In this document: piece by piece, positions 56,553 through 64,000 of the stretch
Layout: every line of letters starts with the position of its first letter
Numbering within the stretch: the first letter of the stretch is position 1
DNA from: Labyrinthula sp. Ha
Taxonomy: Eukaryota > Sar > Bigyra > Labyrinthulida > Labyrinthulaceae
NCBI GenBank assembly: GCA_015227615.1
Contig: JAALGZ010000084.1
Coordinates: 1 to 64,000 of the forward strand
DNA length: 64,000 nucleotides
Direction: 5' to 3'
Program-made: the position numbers and the translations under genes
The notes under the pieces: generated by a model
What the model saw: only the letters and a program-made list of their open reading frames with translations
Told to the model about the DNA's origin: nothing
Database searches by the model: none

Positions 56553-57569
56553 ATGAAGTTGAAACTCCAAAAGGAAATAAAATTGGATAGCGATAGGCTG
56601 TGGCATTGTGCATGGTGTGACAGTAAATCTCTTCTAGCAGTGTCTGGTACTGATAAGTACCCATCAATATATTATGTAAAAACCGGAAACAATGATGGTA
56701 CTGTAGATTTCCAACAGATCGCTCATGTTGAAGATTTGCACTCGAAAACAATCCGTTGCCTTGAGTTTTCTCCAAACGGAAAATATCTAGCCACCGTAAG
56801 TTTCGACGCCACAGTTTTAGTATATTTAATAGAGGGCAAGAGCTTTGAACTAATAGCCAACTTAGAAGGTCATGAAAATGAGGTTAAGTCACTTGCATGG
56901 AACAGAGATGGGAGTATGTTAGCTAGTGCTAGCAGAGATAAGAGCATCTGGGTCTGGGAAGCAAATAATAGCTCTGAACTTCCAGAAGTAGTTGAGATGG
57001 AGGATTGGGACTGTCTTAACGTTCTTCATGGGCATACACAAGATGTTAAATTTGTTAAGTACCTATATTTAGAAAAAGATGAAGTTGAATTACTATGTAG
57101 TTGCGGTTACGATGAAACTATTAGATTTTGGAAAGAGATAGAAGAGGGAGAAATTTCATGCATTGGTGTCTTCAAAGTTCATGAGTCAACTATTTGGCAA
57201 CTGGATTTTATTCTTGGACCTAGTAACTATGTTGCTAGTTGTTCACAAGATTACTCAGTTGCATTAAGTGAACTTACAATAGATTCTCGTGAAAAGAATA
57301 AGGTTGCTTTACAAGAGATAAGTAGAAGTAAGGAAGAACGCTGCATTTATTCTATTTGCACTTCTGGTCAATATATTATAACAGGTGGTGGAGATAATTC
57401 TATTGTAATTAGACAATTTGCAGACGATAAACTGGAGGAGGTTGGAAGGATTGAACAGGCTCACGATACAGATGTAAATTGCGTGAGATGGAGCAGCAGG
57501 TTAGGTTTGCTGGCATCAGTTAGTGACGATGCCACTCTTAAAGTTTGGACAAGGGCTGCCGATGAGTAG
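56553..57569 (+). CDS. CIAO1: CIAO1/CIA1, cytosolic Fe-S targeting WD40 protein
   Basis: A single exon of 338 residues, the usual size. Seven WD40 blades are visible, for example RLWHCAWCDSKSLLAVSG, TIRCLEFSPNGKYLATVSFD, VKSLAWNRDGSMLASASRDK (then WVWE), and the final DVNCVRWSSRLGLLASVSDD before TLKVWTRA. The spacing and the first-blade WHCAW motif are those of CIA1. With NAR1 and MMS19 it passes iron-sulfur clusters to cytosolic and nuclear apoproteins such as polymerases and helicases. The ATG at 56553 follows a short AT-rich leader. Confidence 0.93.
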   Translation: MKLKLQKEIKLDSDRLWHCAWCDSKSLLAVSGTDKYPSIYYVKTGNNDGTVDFQQIAHVEDLHSKTIRCLEFSPNGKYLATVSFDATVLVYLIEGKSFELIANLEGHENEVKSLAWNRDGSMLASASRDKSIWVWEANNSSELPEVVEMEDWDCLNVLHGHTQDVKFVKYLYLEKDEVELLCSCGYDETIRFWKEIEEGEISCIGVFKVHESTIWQLDFILGPSNYVASCSQDYSVALSELTIDSREKNKVALQEISRSKEERCIYSICTSGQYIITGGGDNSIVIRQFADDKLEEVGRIEQAHDTDVNCVRWSSRLGLLASVSDDATLKVWTRAADE

Positions 57570-57892
57570 AATTTAACTGATGAAATGTATTTTTTGAAAG
57601 TTTAGAAGCTCAATTTTGTTTGTGTTAGAGTTAATTTTGATTTGGTGTGGCAGAGGGTTATACACGCAGTTTTGAATTTTTGTATTTTTCTCCAATTTTG
57701 CTATTTGGTTTCCATTTTTGTAGCGTTTTTTTGGTTTGTTCAATTAGACTATGAAGTTAAACTTTAGTTTTACAGAGAATTCTTCCTGTTTTGCCCCGCT
57801 ATTTATTTGAAGGTAACATGAGGCCTATAAGAATTAGTAGTTATGAAGTTATGTTTAGATCTCTTAAATGCCTTAGTGAAATACTATTCTAC
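57570..57892. terminator. Convergent 3' region of CIAO1 and the orphan gene
   Basis: About 320 bases between two stop codons that face each other. The sequence is T-rich on the plus strand, which suits 3' UTRs and poly(A) signals for both genes. No hairpin or gene is seen. Confidence 0.4.
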
Positions 57893-58552
57893 CTATTCTT
57901 TCTCAATGAAACTATTGAAACCAGTTTTTCTTCTCTTTGGAGATTCCTCAGGAAGTTTTTCTTGTTGTTTTCTCTTTGGTGAAGTTGGTGTTTTAAGAGA
58001 TTTTTCAATAATATCTCCATCTGAAAACTCAAATATTAGAAATTTATAATCTGCTTTAACCAAGTTCTCCATCTCCTTATCTTCACTCACAGGGGATCTA
58101 ACTTCCTGAAAATACTTCGTATTGAAATGTTCATAGAAGAAAGTAGAGTTTATATCTTGAAACTCTGTCCATCTCTTCTCTACATCAAAGTCATTTTTTT
58201 CAACTTCCATAGGCTCAGCAAATATTTTTGTAGATCTTTGCTTGAAAGAACTTCTCTTTCCTTGGTATTCTTGGCCAAACGAGAATGCAGACTTCTTCAC
58301 TGGAACTACTGGCTTTATGATATTGTCTAAGATCATTTCACTATCTTTTTGGATATTTTGAATAAGTTGAAAAGAAGCTCTAGCTTTAGACTCACAGATT
58401 GTTAAGGTTTCAACTTCCATCAACTCATTTGAAGGCATTGTCGTCGATTTGAAAGACAGTACAGGTAGGGAAAATTCCTCAACCCATGCAGCAGTAGTAT
58501 TAAGAGTATTTACATAGTCAAAAGAGTTAGCCAAGTTTCTGTAAAAGCTCAT
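57893..58552 (-). CDS. Orphan, probably nuclear, protein with basic SP-motif tail
   Basis: A single exon of 219 residues with ATG at 58552. No domain recognised. The C-terminus carries TPTSPKRK and SPKRRK, which look like proline-directed kinase sites next to a bipartite nuclear localisation signal. The middle is acidic and low in hydrophobic residues, so much of the chain is probably disordered. It might be a cell-cycle or chromatin-associated factor, but that is only a guess from composition. Convergent with CIAO1. Confidence 0.6.
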   Translation of the reverse strand: MSFYRNLANSFDYVNTLNTTAAWVEEFSLPVLSFKSTTMPSNELMEVETLTICESKARASFQLIQNIQKDSEMILDNIIKPVVPVKKSAFSFGQEYQGKRSSFKQRSTKIFAEPMEVEKNDFDVEKRWTEFQDINSTFFYEHFNTKYFQEVRSPVSEDKEMENLVKADYKFLIFEFSDGDIIEKSLKTPTSPKRKQQEKLPEESPKRRKTGFNSFIEKE

Positions 58553-61495
58553 TCTTTTTGTAGGTAGTTCTTTTTTATTCAGTTTTTTTGTTATTCTTAT
58601 TTGTTTATTTTAGCACATATGGGTTGGCTATTTATGGCAAAGCACACCTTTCATGTCCAAAACGAACATTAGAATAATATTGATTTCATTTACTTCTCAT
58701 CAATTATTTGTTAAATTAATCCAATCAAAAAGCATCGAAAAATGAGGAAAATGAAGAAGGTTTGAGTAGATAGTTTACAGCAAATAATTCCAGAGTCATC
58801 CACTTGCTATGGCTAAAATGGTGTGAAAGAAACTGTGATTCCACCAGTGTTCCAGTTACAAAGAATAAGAAACTTTAAAGCTACTCAATTAAGATAAAAT
58901 TAATTTCTACCATTCTATAAAAAATTTTGAGTGAGTTCCCGTGCAATAATAATGCTGAAAAGAAAAGTTGGTCTGCTTTGAGGTGGCTTGTTTGCAGAAT
59001 GAAGCTATGCTATTGAACAATAGCGCACTTTTTAAGTATCCAGAACGGGATAAAAACATAAGGGAAAAGACACAAGTTTCTATCTATATTCAAAATTTGC
59101 TTTTGATTCTTATTATGTTTCTCATAATTCATTCACAATTTCTCATCAAAGGATTCAACTGCACCAATAGAAGGTCTTAATTCGTGCCATCGAAAAGTTA
59201 AGACTAATAATACGAAAATTAAGAAGACTTTTGTATTATTATTGAGAAAAATGAGCTTTTGCTATAGATTGAACCCTCAACACGTTTACTTAATAATCAT
59301 GGCTTAAGAGTACTAGAAATCACAACCAGAAAGGTTAATAATGACGCTGCCAGAAGTTTAGCTCTTCCCAAGAAAATGAGCACAGAAACCACATGAGTTT
59401 TTATAGGTTCCCTCTCTGGATTGCTTTTTTTTGAAAAAAAATCTAAATGCTTTATTTTCCATTGAACATTGTACTCTTTTAAATTTTCTCTGTTAATGAA
59501 GATGTGAGAAAGGTTACCGATTTTCCAAATGTCGCTAAATTCCTTAAGGGAAAGTCAAAATCTACTTCGAAGTAAGGCTTGATAACAAAACACGTGGATA
59601 ACATATACTTGCTATACATAGCAAAAGAATAGCATGGAACATTGATTTCTGTAATATTTTCAGCTTTTGTCTAGTTGAAGAAGACCATGTTACTTAATCT
59701 TATATAACCGACGTGACAGGCATAGTAACTTGATTTAAGCGTAAACAGCAGTTCTTACTTACTGAAATGCCAAATATAGGTCTATCTTACTTATTTAAAG
59801 CTGTTTTGGATTATGGTTGAATTTGATGTAAATCCTTATTCCGCTAAAAAATATTCCATTGAATCAAATGGTAACTTCTTTAACTTTCATTAACCTTTTT
59901 TGAATTGATTAAGGTTATAATTTCATTTCTGATATTGGTTCTATGATATTATTATGCTCTCTAATTTGGATCTAAAGATTATTGGCATTTTACTTATGAA
60001 AACTCTAATAGTAGAATATGCTTTCTTAAGAATGTTGCATTGATTACGTATTGCATAGCTCAATTTACCCAGAACAAATTGTAGGCACTATAACCACTGT
60101 AATAACTATTTAATGCTGTTTATACTCTGATTCAAACAATAATGGGACACCCAAGAAGCCTCTCATCCAAATTTTCTGTATGTATAGAAAGTACCATAAT
60201 ATATAATGTTTTAATCATGTGGATTTGAATGGTTAGATGTAGAAAAGTTACAGGTAAGATTCATATATAATCTAATCTACAAGATGGGATTACTCGCTTC
60301 CAAATTGAAGTATCTTGTATCTACTTGGCTTTTTCCTACAGTATAAAGACTCATCCAGTGTAAACCTGACTCTAGCTTTTCATTTTATTTGGTGCATATC
60401 GCTAGGTACTGTTTGAATGCAGGTGTCACTAATATTTGAGTGCATTGGTTCAATTGAAGAAGCTTCAGTTACCATATGTAGTAATTTGTATAGAATTCAA
60501 GTAGAATCGGGATTTTGAATTTGAATTGTATGAACATCTAACTTCATGTTAGTTTTGGAGGAACAAATTTCTGGAAGAAGATATTATAATGCTTGAAAAA
60601 GTGGTTATTTCCATAATTTAGAAACATAAAGTTCAGAGTATACAACTCGAAATGTACGAGACGATATGGATGCTAAATTAGTGGATATATCTCGGCTAAA
60701 GATTCATAAGTTAAAGAATTGGTTTGAAACGTCGCAAAGCGGTGTAGAAAATATTAACATAATCTAGAATATGTTTAATATATGGCTAAAAGCTCGAAGA
60801 ATGAGTTTCTATGCTAAAATATTTCTAAGTTGGACAGTCTAGTAAGCTAGAGTGGTCATTTCATAAGATTATAATATTTAAGCTTATCAGAAACTGTGTA
60901 AAGGTTGTAACATGTGCAAAACTTTCAAAGCAGAAAAATTATAAGATGAATGAACTTTAATTCCAAATTGAGTAGCACTGTGGTTTACTATTCTGTGATC
61001 ATATGATACGGGTTCATTGAGGAAAACTTATTAGAAGCAATTCTCAAATTTTAATCAGAGGCTCTATAGTATAGAAAAAATGTGTTATATTTCTTGTACA
61101 CTATACTTAACCTAGAAATTATAGAGTCTGTTACTGAGATTCTTTGATGTAGTTTTAAAGGTGTAAGAAGATTGCATCGGTCATAAATAAATTGCTCTTA
61201 AACTTGATTGATAGCAAAAATACAAAAAAACACCTTGGAACTCTGAATCTATTATCATAACACTGACCTATACAGTAGTATAAGTAAAATATATACAGTA
61301 AATACGTCTTGTTTATTGTGCTTATAACAAACCGATTGTAAATGTTAACTAGGTTAAATTTGCGGCGTTTTATTGTTAGTCGTATATCAAAACACCTTTT
61401 TCTCCTACAATATCTTGGTAATTTCCTATTAATCATCCAGAACAAATAAGTAAAAAATAAAGAAAATTGTAATATCACTATGTTGATAACTTTCC
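58553..61495. other. Gene-free AT-rich stretch of about 2.9 kb
   Basis: No gene recognised. Short frames here (for example 58968-59180) carry no motif. The minus-strand frame at 61478-61155 is Arg/Lys- and Tyr-rich and lies directly downstream of the Harbinger relic but in a different frame. Confidence 0.4.
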
Positions 61496-61499
61496 CAAT

Positions 61500-61885
61500 G
61501 ATAAACTCTTCTAATGTTCGGCTTGCATTGAGCCAAGAATTTTGCTTTTAAAAATCATATGCTCCTCTTAATAGCATTTCCAATTGTTCTGTGAAAGTAA
61601 TCCACTTAAAGTCTGATACCCACATAATCTCCATTGTTGATTAAATATATCGAGTAAGTACAGTTGCTATCAATAAACAAATTTCCCATACCATCCTTAT
61701 TTTTACTCATCAGATGTTGCAAGAATATACCCGACTTAAGGTCACCTAAAGTTCTTGAGAGGAATTCTGAGCATAAAACTGCAATCCGGAAATTAATCAA
61801 CATATATCCTCGTCTTCCTTTGGAAGTTCCATCCAAAGAATAGTTTCTCTTATATTTGTATGGTATATTAACTCCATCTTCTAGA
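61500..61885 (-). mobile_element. PIF/Harbinger transposase relic
   Basis: On the minus strand one frame with two stops (near 61606 and 61550) follows the order of a Harbinger nuclease (DDE_Tnp_4): LDGTSKGRRGYMLINFRIAV (like DGT...RKGYYSINVQIV), then GNLFIDSNCTYSIYLIN (like GxLLGDSGYPLxPYLLT) with the second Asp, then YFHRTIGNAIKRSI and FLKAKFLAQCKP (like YNxAHxxTRNVIERAFGxLKxRF). The third acidic residue of the triad is replaced by Lys in NAIKR. So the element is inactive. The N-terminal part and terminal repeats were not identified. Confidence 0.6.
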
Positions 61886-64000
61886 AAACGATATTAGATA
61901 AGTTTCATCCCTTTTGATTAATTAAGTTTTTCTGAAACAGATTTATAAACAAAAAGTAAATCTTTTGGTTTAAGTTATATTGCAGTTTTCAGTACGTCCA
62001 TATGTAAAACTGTAAATATAATATTTTAACAATTCAAATACTCTGATATTTACCATTATGAACTCGACGCTATAATATCATTTCTTGAGCCCATTGGTGA
62101 ATCAGAAATTTAAAGCAACCTCGTGTATATCAATAATTTTTAATGTCCACACTTCCTTATTTATTTCTAAAGAATATTTTCCATGATATGAATCATTTTA
62201 CATTATTTGGCTTTAAACCGCTAAGTTAGTCTGTTGCTGTGGACACCCAAATGATTTTGTTTTAGCGAGCATTGAACGCAATATTTCTTGGATTTAAATG
62301 CTTTAAGTAAAATAATCATATTTCTACCCTCTTTCAATATTATTATAAATTGATTATTAAAGATATTTTAAATACTGTCAAGATCACACCTCCCACTATG
62401 TTATTAAAGCTATTATTAAAGGCAGCTTTTCAAATCATTAGATCGTCTGATCTGGGTTTAGAGCTCCGAAAATAAACATGTTTGAAACATATAAAATATT
62501 AAGAAGTAAATAATTAGAAACTTCTTATTTCCAATCTTAAGCTGAATCATTTGATCTTCATTTTACTCTACTAAAAAAGTGAAGTACGTTGGTTATGGAG
62601 CAGACAATAATCTTTCGCAACCGCTAACTCCAAGCTAAGGAGCAAAAATATAAGTTCCGATCAAACTTAATATTAAATATAAGCTAGTCATCAGTCCACG
62701 GGAAGCGAATACTATTGTTACAGTTAAGCATAATGTTTTTCCCAGGAAACAGTTATTAATATTCTTGGTCGTACAATCTATATACTTAGAACTCTATCAA
62801 GGATTTAATTCATAAGTATCGAAAGAGAGTAATTAGGTCAATATAAAGACATCAATACTTAGGTACGCTAAAGAGTAACTACTTAGGCTTAATTCTTGAA
62901 AAAAAAAAGTAAAATCAGATATTTCTGTTAAATGTTGATATCGAAATTGAATGCCATATCCCTACCATAGTTCATTCTTTCCAGAACCATATGGTTGTCA
63001 TTCTACATGTGTTTTACGATCATAACGTTTTTGTGTAAGCCAAAGACAACACAGTGCCTGAATAATCAAAGTTAGCCTTAAACTAAAGTTGAGCAAATAC
63101 TAGAATTAGCAGAAATTAGGTAGGGTGTAGCATTTATCAGTGAAACCGATTAAGACACATTGGCTTTCAAATGCAAAGTTTACTTCTTCCAAATCTGACA
63201 GAGTTATATCAACAAGAAATAATAATCCGCAGAATAACTATGTATTGCTCTTGTTATTATTGCTACTACATGGTTGATATCAATAACCTCTGATATAGAA
63301 ACAGCTACCAGAGAAAATATGTTTTAGTTACATCACTTTGAAATTGATGCACCTGGGTTTAAGGGTTTTGTGCAAAAAATAGTTAGTCATCGTCATGCAC
63401 GATGCTCAATCAGACAATAGATAGGAGTTTAAACTACAATAGTATGTGAAAACTACTTATTCTCTCCAGATCCAACGCCCTACAGCTTTGTGATCAACTC
63501 CACAGAGCTGTCACTTGACTAGTTGAAAACCCATGTTAAAGTGTAATTTTCTGAGCCTGTATAGTATTTTCCAGGGGACACTCCAGATGTGACAAAAACT
63601 AGGTTTACTTCACAGTAGATGAAGAATTAGAATCATAAAAACTTTATGAAGATTGTCCCTATTTATTGTCGATGGGTTTCAGTGCATGTCACTATAGATA
63701 TTCAGGTAAGTAACATCCTGAAAGAAAATAAAAAGTGACATCAGTTATGGAAACGTTTTGTTGTGATTGTTTATTCTAACACTTCAGGACTTGGTCTAAA
63801 ATTCTTATATGCTGTACTAAAGATTTCAAAAAATCTTATAATTCACCTGGAATCATAGTATAGTTTTGAAAACCACCTGGAATAAAATTCTGACTTTTCT
63901 AGGTCGAACAAGTAAACGCGCAAATATATATCCTACCTATGATTCACCATCCTTTCATCGCGTAACTCTATCTGGAATAAATATATCTCCGAAAGAGTAG
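61886..64000. other. Gene-free AT-rich stretch to the end of the window
   Basis: No coding frame, RNA gene or repeat is supported here. Confidence 0.45.

Noticed and set aside
1-64000. CRISPR arrays, bacterial operons or a prokaryotic origin
   Set aside because: Spliceosomal introns and eukaryote-only genes throughout; no direct-repeat arrays seen.

Overview
This window looks like nuclear DNA from a single-celled, flagellum-bearing eukaryote. Coding exons are interrupted by GT...AG introns; 18 can be placed by restoring conserved protein motifs, and 16 of these are only 28-33 nt long. The genes are eukaryotic: a class I histone deacetylase, a Rho-family GTPase, PIG-Q, CIAO1, TRM112, a mitochondrial carrier and a Mei2-like RNA-binding protein. 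A RIB72/EFHC-type axonemal protein implies motile flagella at some life stage. A bacterial-type prolyl-tRNA synthetase with a targeting-like N-terminus implies translation inside a mitochondrion. TAA and TAG end several intact genes, so UAR reassignment is unlikely. The lineage cannot be fixed from sequence alone: a stramenopile, rhizarian, zoosporic fungal relative or other protist would all fit.

Layout: short, compact gene islands lie between long AT-rich stretches full of decayed mobile elements. Island 1 (7.2-11.7 kb) holds an Hsp110-TPR fusion, a Mei2-like protein and a HAD-type nucleotidase. Island 2 (17.6-19.2 kb) is the histone deacetylase, with a LINE relic next to its 5' end. Island 3 (24.1-28.0 kb) holds the axonemal DM10/EF-hand protein and cystathionine beta-synthase. 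Island 4 (32.0-33.3 kb) is the mitochondrial ProRS. Island 5 (38.7-40.3 kb) holds the Rho GTPase and TRM112. Island 6 (44.6-46.9 kb) is a head-to-head pair of unrecognised paralogues, one of them broken. Island 7 (53.2-58.6 kb) holds a mitochondrial carrier, a GNAT-domain protein, PIG-Q, CIAO1 and an orphan nuclear-type protein. Genes within islands are 60-190 bp apart and often divergent or convergent.

Between the islands I see a Mutator-like transposase fragment (4.8-5.8 kb), a Tc1/mariner copy with long inverted ends (13.0-14.5 kb), a LINE endonuclease domain with no visible reverse transcriptase (19.3-20.8 kb), a Harbinger transposase relic (61.5-61.9 kb), a possible piggyBac relic (36.3 kb), and two diverged copies of an unclassified repeat of at least 2.2 kb (0.5-2.8 kb and 47.5-49.7 kb). 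The genes do not form one pathway. They are housekeeping functions: proteostasis, RNA binding, chromatin, sulfur amino acids, Fe-S assembly, GPI anchors, tRNA charging, methyltransferase activation and cilium structure.

The most unusual items are the Hsp110-like ATPase that seems to lack its beta-sandwich substrate domain and carries a TPR domain instead, the very narrow intron length distribution with two outliers (60 and 163 nt), and the orphan paralogue pair. All calls come from reading the sequence by eye; no database search was possible.
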